From: Nonlabens arenilitoris
GTDB lineage: Bacteria > Bacteroidota > Bacteroidia > Flavobacteriales > Flavobacteriaceae
Length of the DNA: 64,000 nucleotides
NCBI RefSeq assembly: GCF_002954765.1
Contig: NZ_MTPW01000001.1
Location: 2,183,501-2,247,500, forward strand
Reading direction: 5' to 3'
Positions 44,492-54,313 of the stretch are shown here, piece by piece. Both the position numbers and the translations under genes were made by a program. Position 1 is the first letter of the stretch, and the number at the start of each line of letters is the position of its first letter. The notes below the pieces were generated by a model. That model was not told the DNA's origin, ran no database searches, and was given only the letters and a program-made list of their open reading frames with translations.

Positions 44492-45625
44492 ATGCACATC
44501 GCTTTCCTCACACCAGAGTATCCTCATAAATCTGTGCAATACAGCGCTGGAATAGGTACAAGTATCAATAATTTAGCCACTGCTCTGGTAGAAAGTGGTT
44601 ATGAGTGTACTTTGTTTATTTATGGCCAAAAAGTAAATCAAATCTTTGTAGAAAATGGAATACACTTTCACCTCATTAAACAAAAACAATATAAAATAGG
44701 AGGCTTTTATTTTTATAGAAAATATATCCAGGAGTATATTAATAATAACTCACATGGTATAGATGTTATAGAAGCACCTGACTGGACAGGAATAACTGCT
44801 TTTATGAAGTTAAAAAAGCCTCTTGTGATTAGGTTGCATGGTAGTGACACTTATTTTTGTCATTTAGAACATCGATCTCAAAAAAAGAAGAATTTTCTTT
44901 TTGAAAAATGGGCGCTCCGAAAAGCCAATGCTCTCACTAGTGTTAGTAATTTCACATCTCAAAAAACTAAGGCTCTTTTTAATTTATCATTCGATATCAA
45001 AGTCATCCCAAATATGATAGCTTTAGACAAATTCGTTCCAACGAGTTCAAAAAGTCAGGTTCCATATATTATCAATTTTGGTTCCGTGATTAGGAAAAAA
45101 GGTGTAATAGCACTAGCAAGAGCTTTCAACTCTATAGCACAAAACAATAGCGAAGTGCAACTCAAATATTTAGGGACAGATGTTAAGGATGCCTTAACGG
45201 GAAAAATGACTAGTGAATTGATTAAATTAGAAATAGATGAAAGATACCACCATAGAGTAACTTTTATTTCTCAAGTGTCTTACCACAAAGTGAATTCTTA
45301 TATTAATGATGCATCTGTTGTATGTCTTCCTAGCTATGCCGAAGCTTTTCCTATGACATGGCTAGAGGCAATGGCATTAGAAAAACCACTGGTGACAAGT
45401 AATATAGGCTGGGCAAATGAAGTAATGATTGATGGAATAACAGGTTCCACTATACAACCAGATGATACCCAGGCACTTTCAGATGAATTAAAAAAAATGT
45501 TAACTCATAAAGAGTTTGCCTTACAATGTGGGAAAAATGCTCGTGCTCATTTAGAGTCTAATTTTTCAAAAGCACAAATAGTGAAGCAAAATGTAACCTT
45601 TTATAAATCTGCGATAAATGCTTAG
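44492..45625 (+). CDS. GT4-family glycosyltransferase
   Basis: 377 residues, GT-B fold. [58 protein letters not shown], and donor site [36 protein letters not shown] with E-x7-E. One base separates it from the SGNH gene; it overlaps the FkbM gene by 8 bases. Confidence 0.9.
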
Positions 45626-46523
45626 TTTTAAATCTATTATTACTAAAAATAAAAAGCGATTTAGGATGTTTAAAAGCCACGAGTTAACGGCTAATAAGCC
45701 ACGACAGGCTCTAGGGCGATACATGTACACAAACTTGCAATTTATTTATAAAACCCGGGTTATTCATCAATGGATAAATGGTTTGAAATTATCTATTCAA
45801 AAAGGTGATGCAGGATTAGTAGGGAATATTTATTATGGGTTATATGAGTTTAGAGAGTCTTTATTTTTGTTGCATTTTTTAAGAAGCGAAGATTGTTTTC
45901 TAGATGTAGGAGCAAATATGGGACATTTCAGTATACTTACTTCAGGTTCTATAAGGAATAGGTCAATTTGTGTAGAGCCACTAAAATCTACTTTTAATAG
46001 ATTGAAAGAACAAGTATCTTTAAATAAACTAGATACACTTGTTCAAGCTCATAATTTTGGTGTTTCTAGTGAGGCTGGAAACTTGTTTCTTAGTAATGAT
46101 CAAGGTGTGATGAATAAAATAGTAGATGAATGTCATCCACATGCCAGCGCCATAGATGTGAAAACTATAGATCAATTGGTAAACACAACGACTATAACAG
46201 CTGTGAAAATAGATGTAGAAGGTTATGAATTGCAAGCGCTTAAAGGTGCTGTGAAAACACTTAATAATGCAGCTTTAAAAGTGATTATTATAGAACTAAA
46301 TGGTTCTGGAAAATATTACAATATTGATGATGATGAGATTTCAAATTTCTTGGTAGAGCGTGGTTTTTCACCCTTTAGATATATGCCCTTTACTAGGTGC
46401 TTGAATCCTGTAGAAAAATACGATAAAAACCAATTCAACACTATATTTATAAGAGATGTTGATTTTATAAATCAGCGCATCGCAACAGCACCTCGAATTA
46501 AAGTCCTTCATCACGATATTTAA
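45618..46523 (+). CDS. FkbM-family methyltransferase
   Basis: 301 residues. [17 protein letters not shown] is SAM motif [21 protein letters not shown] the acidic loop; [19 protein letters not shown] the family-specific VDVEG motif. The N-terminal 80 residues are variable and basic. It is the second FkbM enzyme of the locus. Likely O-methylates a sugar of the polymer. Confidence 0.87.
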
Positions 46524-46536
46524 TTAATTCTATTAT

Positions 46537-46544
46537 TAGGTTTG
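46537..46544 (+). promoter_or_regulatory. Possible internal -7 element (TAGGTTTG)
   Basis: Exact TAnnTTTG in a 27-base gap, 6 bases before the ATG at 46551; the transcript would be leaderless. Confidence 0.4.
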
Positions 46545-46550
46545 CAACAT

Positions 46551-48020
46551 ATGATATTCATTGAACACGAGAATAATAGAGTTACTAGTTCACTTCATAA
46601 TGGAGAAAGAGCCATTACAGCTATTGTAAAAATCGCTCAAGAAAATCCAAATCAATCCATAGTTATATATAAGAAAGGTATCGATACTACTCCAGTTAAA
46701 GATGCTATAAAAAATTTATTACAGCCTTATGTTATTGTTTCTTCTTACAATCGATTGCACAAAGATTTAGGCTATGTAGAAGACTCACCATTCATTAATA
46801 TTTCTAATGCTGTAACTTATCCTACGTGGATAAAAAGCACCACAGCTTTCACCATTCACGCCTCATTAATAAATCAATTAAATGGTCAGTTAAATGACAA
46901 AAGTAACTTACTGTATTGGATTAATTCCATTAGTAAGTTAGCACGACCTTTAGGAGTTTTGAGTTATCAAATTCCTGTTTATAATTCACAAGAAGATCAA
47001 TTTGATACAACGACATTGTATCGTTTTGTTAAACAACATTATAAAACACGCTGGATTTTTATCTTGTTTATGTGTCATATGTGGTATGAGAAACGTTTCC
47101 CTCTGTACGCTTTCGCGAAAGCGCAATTCTATAAAAATCGGTCCTTAAAACTTAACGTAGAAAAATTGCAAAAACCTCAAGATATTATCTCAAAAAAAGA
47201 TTTAATCTATGATGTGGTGATACCGACAATGGGACGTGCTTCCTATTTACAGGACGTTTTATTTGATCTTAATAAACAAAATAGAGCACCGAAATCAGTG
47301 ATAATAATAGAGCAAAATGCATGTGAGAACACTACAAGTGAGTTAGATGATTTAAGAAATGAAACCTACCAGTTCAAATTAATTCATCATTTCACAAATG
47401 TTACTGGTGCTTGTAGAGCTCGTAATGAGGCGATTAGTTATTCTAGAGCGCCATGGATATTATTGTTTGATGATGATGTAAGAATTGAAGAAAATTTCTC
47501 AATTCAAGTTGAAGATTTCTTAAATAGGTCAAATGCAAAATGTGTCACATTTGCCTGTTTACAGTATGGAGAGATTGAAAATATGCAAACTTTTAAACAA
47601 TGGGAATCTTTTGGGTCAGGCTGTTCTTTAGTTCATAGAGGAGTCTTTGAGAAATGTAATTTTGATATGGCTTTAGAACATGGTTATGGAGAAGACGTTG
47701 ATTATGGAATGCAAGTACGAAACGCTGGATTTGACGTCATTTATGCACCTCAAATTCCAATTCTACACCTAAAAGCTCCTGTTGGTGGATTTAGAAAACA
47801 GTATGTTTTTCCTTGGAGAATAGATGAGATTCAACCTAAGCCATCGCCGCAAATCATGTATCACCGCAAGAAGAACTATACGCACAAACAATTACTTGGA
47901 TATAAAATGGTACAGTTTTTTAAGACTTATGGTTCCTTCGGAACTAAAAATCCATACGCTCATCATAAAAAATACTTAGCTGCTTGGAAGCAAAGTGAGA
48001 AATGGGCGAGCCAGTTATGA
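46551..48020 (+). CDS. Two-part protein with C-terminal GT2 glycosyltransferase
   Basis: 489 residues from the ATG at 46551; a TTG at 46542 is inside the promoter-like element. The first 215 residues (IFIEHENNRVTSSLHNGERA ...) form a domain I do not recognise. From about residue 218 a GT2 domain: DVVIPTMGRASYLQDVLFDLNKQ, NVTGACRARNEAISYS, WILLFDDDVRIEENF, LEHGYGEDVDYGMQVRNAGF. A perfect palindrome copy encodes YAFAKAQ at the end of the N-terminal part, close to the domain boundary. Confidence 0.8.
   Translation: MIFIEHENNRVTSSLHNGERAITAIVKIAQENPNQSIVIYKKGIDTTPVKDAIKNLLQPYVIVSSYNRLHKDLGYVEDSPFINISNAVTYPTWIKSTTAFTIHASLINQLNGQLNDKSNLLYWINSISKLARPLGVLSYQIPVYNSQEDQFDTTTLYRFVKQHYKTRWIFILFMCHMWYEKRFPLYAFAKAQFYKNRSLKLNVEKLQKPQDIISKKDLIYDVVIPTMGRASYLQDVLFDLNKQNRAPKSVIIIEQNACENTTSELDDLRNETYQFKLIHHFTNVTGACRARNEAISYSRAPWILLFDDDVRIEENFSIQVEDFLNRSNAKCVTFACLQYGEIENMQTFKQWESFGSGCSLVHRGVFEKCNFDMALEHGYGEDVDYGMQVRNAGFDVIYAPQIPILHLKAPVGGFRKQYVFPWRIDEIQPKPSPQIMYHRKKNYTHKQLLGYKMVQFFKTYGSFGTKNPYAHHKKYLAAWKQSEKWASQL
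47108..47123. repeat. 16-bp palindrome, perfect copy
   Basis: Inside the GT2 gene between its two domains, read as AFAKA. Confidence 0.95.
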
Positions 48021-49048
48021 TCAAACTATACACATATCAAGAATTACTTATTCCAGAGAATAGGAAAGTCGTTTTTCCATTGCTCTTTGATTTGTGTTAT
48101 TATGAGAACGCGCACCCTTCTGTAAAAGAGTATTATCAGTTAGTAAAGGAGCCTAGTGCTGCTGATGTTATTATTTTTCCCATCAACTATTTCTCAATCA
48201 AGCAAAAGGCCTATCAAGAATACTTTAAATCTTTATATCAGCTGGCCATGTCAAATGGCAAAAAAATGATGGTGTACACCGGCGGTGATTATGGTAAAAC
48301 TTTTCATGATAAGAATATTATCACTTGGCGTAATGCCGGTTTTCTATCAAGTAATGATGATCAAACCATCATAATTCCCGCGTTTATTTCAGATCCTGTT
48401 GAACGTGATGATTTAACATCTAACATTCATCTTTATAAAACACAACCACAAATTTCTTTTACCGGATTTGCTACTAATAGCTGGAAAGAGAAATTAAGAA
48501 TGCAACTTTCTACGGCAAAAGGAAATATGAATAGAACTTTAGGTTTTGATAACAGCGACAAACAGTTATTATATAATGCAGCAGTAAAAAGGTTTTCTTA
48601 TTTAAAAGATTTAGAAAGTAATTCAAATATTAAAACTGATTTTATCTATAGAGATAAATATCGCGCTGGTGCTGTCACTTTAACGCAACGAGAGCAAACC
48701 ACTCGCGAGTTTTTTGAAAACCTGAAAAATTCTCCTTACACCTTTTGTTTGCGTGGTGCAGGAAATTTTTCGGTTCGTTTTTATGAATCACTTGCTTTTG
48801 GTCGTATTCCTGTGCTTATCGATACCGATGTTAGTTTACCTTTAGAAGAATTAATAGACTGGGATCAACATATATGTCGTGTATTACCAAAAGAAAATTT
48901 GGGAGAAAAATTACTAAATTTTCATAAAAGTCTAACTCCTGAGGAATTTGAAAAGCTTCAACTGTCTAATCGCAATTTATATAAAGACTATCTAGTGAGA
49001 CATGCTTATTTTTGTAAGCTTTATCACTCTTTAAAAGCGATGCTATAG
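48017..49048 (+). CDS. Exostosin/GT47-like glycosyltransferase
   Basis: 343 residues from the ATG at 48017 (4-base overlap with the previous stop); an ATG at 48002 is less natural. The conserved C-terminal block NSPYTFCLRGAGNFSVRFYESLAFGRIPVLIDTD is the exostosin-family donor-site motif, known best from heparan sulfate synthesis in animals and from a number of bacterial glycan loci. SADVIIFPINYFSI in the N-terminal half also fits. Donor sugar unknown. Confidence 0.8.
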   Translation: MIKLYTYQELLIPENRKVVFPLLFDLCYYENAHPSVKEYYQLVKEPSAADVIIFPINYFSIKQKAYQEYFKSLYQLAMSNGKKMMVYTGGDYGKTFHDKNIITWRNAGFLSSNDDQTIIIPAFISDPVERDDLTSNIHLYKTQPQISFTGFATNSWKEKLRMQLSTAKGNMNRTLGFDNSDKQLLYNAAVKRFSYLKDLESNSNIKTDFIYRDKYRAGAVTLTQREQTTREFFENLKNSPYTFCLRGAGNFSVRFYESLAFGRIPVLIDTDVSLPLEELIDWDQHICRVLPKENLGEKLLNFHKSLTPEEFEKLQLSNRNLYKDYLVRHAYFCKLYHSLKAML

Positions 49049-49049
49049 T

Positions 49050-50156
49050 TTGAATATCTCTCTCATTATATGTACCTATATGCGTCCAGAGCCTTTATCA
49101 AGGTTATTGGAAACCGTGATGTCGCAAACACATGTACCCGCAGAAATTCTAATCATAGATGGTTCTACAGATGATGCCACCCAATTGATATTAGATAAAT
49201 TCAATTCTATTTCCAACTCCATCGCGAGGTCTGAGGTTATTGAACGCCTATTTTTAAATTCAAGTTTCAATCCTAATGCGAGATCTGAGGTGCTCGAAGA
49301 CCGACTTTCAAGTTCAGCTTCAAATTCAATTATTTCCTACTATAAAGTGCCGCCAGAACATCGAGGGCTTACCAAGCAGCGTAATTATGGTATAGAACGA
49401 GTACGAGAAGATATAGATATTGTTGCTTTTCTTGATGATGACACAGTCTTAGATCAACTTTATTTTGAAAATTTAAAAAAGGCATTTCTAGAATTGCCAG
49501 ATGCCTCTGGAATAGGAGGAATTGCCACAAATGAAAACAGGTGGAAGAAAAAAGCTCAAAAAAAATATGATAAACATCACTACTACATTTTTGAAGATCA
49601 TGTAATAAAAGAATCTACACGTAACGTGCTCCGTAATAAACTTCACCTTGGTTCTAATGAATTACCAGGAGTTTTACCTTCTTACTCTCATGGTCGTACC
49701 TTTTCTTATCCTATAACTGGAAAATATTACCCAGTAGATTTAATTGTAGGAATGAGTATGTCATTTAGAAAAAAAGTCGTCGATCAGATTAAGTTTTCAA
49801 AATTCTTTGAAGGTTACGGCCTTTATGAAGATGCAGACTTCTCTTTAAGAGCCTTGAGTTTTGGTCAGAATTATCTAGCAACAAATGTTCAACTAGAACA
49901 CCATCACGATGCAGCGGGAAGACCTAATAAGTATAGATATGGTAAAATGGTAGTGCGCAATGGCTGGTACGTATGGCGTGTCAAACATCCTAACCCATCA
50001 TTTAAAAACAAGATAAAATGGTATCAAATTACCATATTACTTACTACTATTAGATTTCTCAATATCTTTACTACTAATGAACGCAAAGAAGCATTTACAG
50101 AAGCTATAGGTAGAACTGTTGGCATCCTAAGTTTGCTTTTCAATAAACCTAAGTAA
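49050..50156 (+). CDS. GT2 glycosyltransferase with repeat-derived insertion
   Basis: 368 residues, TTG start one base after the previous stop. ISLIICTYMRPEPLSRLLETVMSQ, ILIIDGSTDDAT, EHRGLTKQRNYGI, VAFLDDDTVLD and DLIVGMSMSFRKK define the GT-A fold. Between residues about 50 and 95 there is an insertion made of imperfect 54-base tandem repeats (IARSEVIERL / ARSEVLEDRL), which is absent from ordinary GT2 domains and lies before the acceptor loop. The frame stays open throughout, so function may be preserved. Confidence 0.83.
   Translation: MNISLIICTYMRPEPLSRLLETVMSQTHVPAEILIIDGSTDDATQLILDKFNSISNSIARSEVIERLFLNSSFNPNARSEVLEDRLSSSASNSIISYYKVPPEHRGLTKQRNYGIERVREDIDIVAFLDDDTVLDQLYFENLKKAFLELPDASGIGGIATNENRWKKKAQKKYDKHHYYIFEDHVIKESTRNVLRNKLHLGSNELPGVLPSYSHGRTFSYPITGKYYPVDLIVGMSMSFRKKVVDQIKFSKFFEGYGLYEDADFSLRALSFGQNYLATNVQLEHHHDAAGRPNKYRYGKMVVRNGWYVWRVKHPNPSFKNKIKWYQITILLTTIRFLNIFTTNERKEAFTEAIGRTVGILSLLFNKPK
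49198..49335 (+). repeat. Imperfect 54-base tandem repeat inside a glycosyltransferase gene
   Basis: GCGAGGTCTGAGGT (49224) and GCGAGATCTGAGGT (49278) begin copies 54 bases apart, 19 of 25 bases identical over the core, with a partial third flank. In frame: 18 codons per unit. Confidence 0.7.
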
Positions 50157-50704
50157 TGAAGTTTTCAAAAGACATCAAAAGATATACAGATTACAGTGGT
50201 AAGTCTGCTTTAGTCATGTTGTTGACTCAGCAAGGATTATGGGCGCTACTACAGTATCGTTTCTTCAATTGGATTTATACTTCTTCATTACCTAAGATTC
50301 TCAAATGGCTTTTATTAGGTATAGGAGTCCTTAAATTAAAAGGTATTGAAGTATTGACAGGAATAACCATTCCATATAGCGCAACCATAGGAGAAGGTTT
50401 TTATATAGGTCATCATTCTGGTATTGTTATAAATGCACATGCAGTCATAGGTAAGAATTGTAATATTTCTCAAGGTGTCACCATAGGTGTGAGCGGTAGA
50501 GGCGAGCACCGTGGAGTTCCTACTATAGGTGACCATGTCTATATAGGAGCAAACGCTACCATCGCTGGTAAAATTACCATAGGTGATAAAGCGGTGATAG
50601 GTGCCAATAGTCTGGTAGTTAAAGATGTGGAAGGAGGAACAACAGTAGTAGGTGTTCCTGCCATTAAAGTAAGTGATAACGACTCAGCTGATTATATTTT
50701 ATGA
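50156..50704 (+). CDS. Left-handed beta-helix acyltransferase (serine acetyltransferase-like)
   Basis: 182 residues. Hexapeptide repeats from about residue 65: IPYSATIGEGFYIGHHSGIVINAHAVIGKNCNISQGVTIG, then VYIGANATIAGKITIGDKAVIGANSLVVKDV, ending GVPAIKV. Family resembles CysE-type acetyltransferases used in glycan loci to O-acetylate sugars with acetyl-CoA. The N-terminal 50 residues hold a hydrophobic stretch (ILKWLLLGIGVLKL). Shares one base with the previous gene and 4 with the next. Confidence 0.85.
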   Translation: MKFSKDIKRYTDYSGKSALVMLLTQQGLWALLQYRFFNWIYTSSLPKILKWLLLGIGVLKLKGIEVLTGITIPYSATIGEGFYIGHHSGIVINAHAVIGKNCNISQGVTIGVSGRGEHRGVPTIGDHVYIGANATIAGKITIGDKAVIGANSLVVKDVEGGTTVVGVPAIKVSDNDSADYIL

Positions 50705-51876
50705 AGTTGCTTGTAATTTCAGACGCGCCCATTTTAAGTCATATTAGTAAAAAGGAAGCTTATGCGCCTTATGTGAAAGAAATGGATTTATGGTTGAGAC
50801 ATGCTGGCAAAGTATCTTTTGTTTGTCCTACTCGATATAAACGCACGCTTTTAACACAGCCTTTTCAAAACCAAGATTTTAAGGTGCTTCCTCTTAGAAG
50901 ATTAGAATTTCACAATGTTATAGCGGCATTGATATCGTTAATCACAATTCCATATCAAACTATTGTTTTATGGAACGCCATGCGCAAAGCAGATCATATC
51001 CATCTAAGATGTCCAGGAAATTTGGCGTTGCTGGCGAGTATGGTTCAGGTCACGCTTCCGCGAAAGCGTAAATCTGTAAAATACGCAGGTAATTTCAGCC
51101 CTACGGCATCACAACCATTTTCATACCGCTGGCAGAAGAGGATTTTATCTAACACAACGTTATCTAAAAACATCGATTTGTTAGTCTATGGAGAGTGGCC
51201 TAACCAAAGTAGAAATGTCAAGCCATTTTTTACAGCAACCTATTCAGAAAAAGATCGCAAAGACTTCCAAAAAGAGTTCAACGAACCACTACAATTTATT
51301 TTTGTGGGAACACTTTCAGTAAATAAAAATCCGCAGTCGTTGATGGAACTTGTGACTGAATTAAATCATAAAGGCATTAGGGCACAAGCACATTTTTACG
51401 GCGATGGTCCTATGATGGAAGAGCTTAAAGTTCAGAGTTCAGAGTTCCAAGTGGAAGTTTCAAATGTCAGTTCGAGCGAAAGCCGAGAACAGTTTCAAAA
51501 AGATAAAACTTTTTATTTCTACGGTAATCAACCTAGTGATGTCGTCAAACGAGCCTATCAAAATGCACATTTCTCTTTTCTAGCTTCACAGAGTGAAGGC
51601 TGGCCAAAAGCTGTAGCAGAATCGATGTGGTATGGATGTATTCCTATCTCTACACCAGTGAGTTGTGTGCCATGGATGTTAGGTGTTTCTGGTCAAAATC
51701 AAATAGGGTCACGAGGAATTATCTTTAAATATGTGGATCAAATAACACGACTCATTAAAGAACTAGTTGATGAAAAAGAAAAAATGGCTACAATTTCACA
51801 TAATGCACAACGATGGTCACATGAATACACACTGGAAAAATTTGAAACCGAAATAATTAAATTGCTTCAGTCATGA
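50701..51876 (+). CDS. GT4 glycosyltransferase with REP-like insertion
   Basis: 391 residues, GT-B fold. LLVISDAPILSHISKKEAYAPYVKEMDLW, DHIHLRCPGNLALLAS, and donor site SFLASQSEGWPKAVAESMWYGCIPISTPVSC with E-x7-E. Between the strands YGDGPMMEEL and FYFYGNQPS lies an insertion of about 28 residues (VQSSEFQVEVSNVSSSESRE) encoded by repetitive DNA with a CAGTTCGAG core. A one-mismatch palindrome copy encodes LPRKR earlier. Both insertions keep the frame. Confidence 0.85.
   Translation: MKLLVISDAPILSHISKKEAYAPYVKEMDLWLRHAGKVSFVCPTRYKRTLLTQPFQNQDFKVLPLRRLEFHNVIAALISLITIPYQTIVLWNAMRKADHIHLRCPGNLALLASMVQVTLPRKRKSVKYAGNFSPTASQPFSYRWQKRILSNTTLSKNIDLLVYGEWPNQSRNVKPFFTATYSEKDRKDFQKEFNEPLQFIFVGTLSVNKNPQSLMELVTELNHKGIRAQAHFYGDGPMMEELKVQSSEFQVEVSNVSSSESREQFQKDKTFYFYGNQPSDVVKRAYQNAHFSFLASQSEGWPKAVAESMWYGCIPISTPVSCVPWMLGVSGQNQIGSRGIIFKYVDQITRLIKELVDEKEKMATISHNAQRWSHEYTLEKFETEIIKLLQS
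51053..51068. repeat. Palindrome variant (CGCTTCCGCGAAAGCG)
   Basis: One mismatch, inside a GT4 gene, read as LPRKR. Confidence 0.8.
51428..51512 (+). repeat. REP-like insertion inside a GT4 gene
   Basis: Stuttering GTTCAGAGTTCAGAGTTC followed by CAGTTCGAGCGAAAGCCGAGAAC (51468-51490). The CAGTTCGAG core recurs in the intergenic region at 40655. Confidence 0.45.
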
Positions 51877-52940
51877 GAGTAATTCAAATCATAGATAGTC
51901 TCGATGCCGGTGGAGCAGAACGCATGGCAGTACAAATTGCAAACGAACTATACGCTGCTGGACACCAATCCCATTTATGCGCGACTAGAAAGGAAGGATT
52001 ACTTAAAAAATCAATTCACGAATCTGTAGGTTATATTTTTTTAGAAAAAAAAGGTCGTATAGGGATTAAAGCCATGACTAAGTTGAAGACCTACATTGTA
52101 AAGAATAAGATTGAAATTATTCATGCTCATAGCACTTCATTTTTTACTGCGACGGTAATCAAATGGTGGTTGCCTTCTATCAAGTTAGTATGGCATGACC
52201 ACTACGGTAATGCTGAAGAAGTTGAGAATCGCAAAGCTGGTACTTTAAAAAAATGTTCTCGTTTTTTCAATGGAATTATAAGCGTCAATGAACTATTGAA
52301 AGATTGGTCTATCCGTAATTTAAAACCTTCAAAAGTAGTTTATTTAAGAAATTTTGTATCTAATACTCTAAAACAACAATTGTTAAAACCGTTACCTGGT
52401 TCTACAGGTAAACGAATAGTACATTTAGCTAATTTGAGACCGCAAAAAGATCATATCACATTAATCCGAGCTTTTAAAGAAGTATATAAAAATTCGCCCG
52501 ATTGGAATCTTTTACTGGTAGGATTAGATTTTCAAGATGATTATTCACGAGAAATAAAATTCAAAATAAAAGATTTAAAATTAGATGATCATATACATCT
52601 CTTAGGATCTCGAGAAGATACACCGGCAATTCTAGAAGCATGTGATATTGGAGTATTGTCTTCTAAGTCTGAAGGATTACCTGTGGCTTTGCTAGAATAT
52701 GGTATGGCAGGATTACCAGTGGTCGCAACAGATGTAGGCGCTTGCAAAGAAGTTGTAAGTGACTATGGCGCTGTGGTTCCTGCACAAAATCCAGCGACGC
52801 TAACTCAAGCTATTCAAGAATTTATAGAAAATCCTGAAGAATCAAAATCAATGGCTCACTCTTTCCAACAACATGTAATGACTACCTTTGGAGCTGCTTT
52901 TTACATCGAGAAGTTAGAGACTTTTTATAGTTCCTTATAA
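51873..52940 (+). CDS. GT4-family glycosyltransferase
   Basis: 355 residues. MRVIQIIDSLDAGGAERMAVQIANEL is the classical GT4 opening; KLVWHDHYGNAEE; GKRIVHLANLRPQKDHITLIRAF; donor site IGVLSSKSEGLPVALLEYGMAGLPVVATDVGACKEVV with E-x7-E. Overlaps both neighbours (4 bases and 1 base). Confidence 0.92.
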   Translation: MRVIQIIDSLDAGGAERMAVQIANELYAAGHQSHLCATRKEGLLKKSIHESVGYIFLEKKGRIGIKAMTKLKTYIVKNKIEIIHAHSTSFFTATVIKWWLPSIKLVWHDHYGNAEEVENRKAGTLKKCSRFFNGIISVNELLKDWSIRNLKPSKVVYLRNFVSNTLKQQLLKPLPGSTGKRIVHLANLRPQKDHITLIRAFKEVYKNSPDWNLLLVGLDFQDDYSREIKFKIKDLKLDDHIHLLGSREDTPAILEACDIGVLSSKSEGLPVALLEYGMAGLPVVATDVGACKEVVSDYGAVVPAQNPATLTQAIQEFIENPEESKSMAHSFQQHVMTTFGAAFYIEKLETFYSSL

Positions 52941-54313
52941 TGATTCAATTTGAGAAATTACCTTATCCGTTATTGATTGCTGGTCATATCATTTTGACCA
53001 TATTCATGATTGCAGCACCATTTTTGATTCCGTTATTTTTTTATGCTTCGATTATTTATTTTGGACTTAGGGTGTTGATACAAAAAGATTCAGGTCAAGA
53101 AGCACTTTTAGCATGTGCTTATTTAGTGACTTTAGAGGTTTTCTTAAGGATGAACCAAGCCTTAATCTTTTATGAATTTATGAAATACCTAGTCATCGTT
53201 TTTATGATGATTGGGATTATTATGAGAGGTTTTTCATTAAAGTCCATTCCTTATGTTTTTTATCTTTTGTTATTAATACCTAGTATAATTGTAGCTGCTG
53301 GGAATATTCCGTTAGGAGAAAGTCTACGTAAAGCTGTTGCTTTTAATTTAAGTGGTCCAGTAACTTTAGGGATCACTGCAATTTACTGTTATCAAAGGTC
53401 AATAACCAGTACGAGATTAGATCAAATATTAAAATTTTGTGTGGGACCTATAGTTATGATAACTACCTATTTATTCTTAGTAACGCCAGATATTAGAGAT
53501 GTAGTTACTAATACGGCCTCAAACTTTGCAACATCTGGAGGATATGGACCTAATCAAGTAGCTACAGTGCTAGGTATCGGTATGTTTATCACCTTTGTTC
53601 GTTTCTTACGTATTAAGAATTTAATGATTAATATTTCAGATATTGTTCTCTTTCTAGCCATGACTTATCGGGCTTGGGTGACTTTCTCTAGAGGTGGAGT
53701 TTATACTGCATTCTTAATGATTATAGCGGTAATAGGAACTTTATTCTTGTTAAAGCGTAGTGAGTTTAAGGTTTCATTTATTCCTAAGCTAGCCGTGATT
53801 GCTTTAGGTTTAATAATGGCTTGGGGTTTTACTTCATTAGTAACAAATGGATTGATAGATAAACGCTATGCAAATGAAGATGCTGCTGGTCGTGCTAAAG
53901 ATGATTTGTCCACTGGACGTACTGAGCTTATATCAATTGAATTAGAAGCTTTTTTTGAAAACCCTATTGCAGGTATAGGTGCTGGACAGGTAAAGTATTA
54001 TAGAGCAAAAAAAGATGGAATTATAGCTGCATCACATAATGAGACCAGTAGATTACTTTCAGAACATGGAGCTATTGGGATTTTCTCCTTGTTAGTTTTA
54101 ATATTTACACCATTGTTTTTTAGACTTTTTCATCGAGGTAATATTTACTTCTATGCTTTTTTAATTTTTTGGATAGCAACAATTAATCATAGCGCGATGC
54201 GTATTGCAGCACCAGCATTTTTCTATGGAATGGCTTTATTATATGTTAGGTCTGTGAAAATTAAAAAGAAAATATCAACTGTAAATAGTACAGATAATGC
54301 CCTTCTTGCCTAA
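52940..54313 (+). CDS. O-antigen ligase/polymerase family membrane protein
   Basis: 457 residues with about ten membrane segments. The large periplasmic loop ends in FFENPIAGIGAGQVKYYRAKKDGIIAASHNETSRLLSEHGAIGI, the Wzy_C/O-antigen ligase motif with the key histidine. Such proteins either polymerise repeat units (Wzy) or ligate the glycan to lipid A core (WaaL). With an ABC exporter in the same locus, ligation is plausible, but sequence cannot decide. Confidence 0.85.
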   Translation: MIQFEKLPYPLLIAGHIILTIFMIAAPFLIPLFFYASIIYFGLRVLIQKDSGQEALLACAYLVTLEVFLRMNQALIFYEFMKYLVIVFMMIGIIMRGFSLKSIPYVFYLLLLIPSIIVAAGNIPLGESLRKAVAFNLSGPVTLGITAIYCYQRSITSTRLDQILKFCVGPIVMITTYLFLVTPDIRDVVTNTASNFATSGGYGPNQVATVLGIGMFITFVRFLRIKNLMINISDIVLFLAMTYRAWVTFSRGGVYTAFLMIIAVIGTLFLLKRSEFKVSFIPKLAVIALGLIMAWGFTSLVTNGLIDKRYANEDAAGRAKDDLSTGRTELISIELEAFFENPIAGIGAGQVKYYRAKKDGIIAASHNETSRLLSEHGAIGIFSLLVLIFTPLFFRLFHRGNIYFYAFLIFWIATINHSAMRIAAPAFFYGMALLYVRSVKIKKKISTVNSTDNALLA

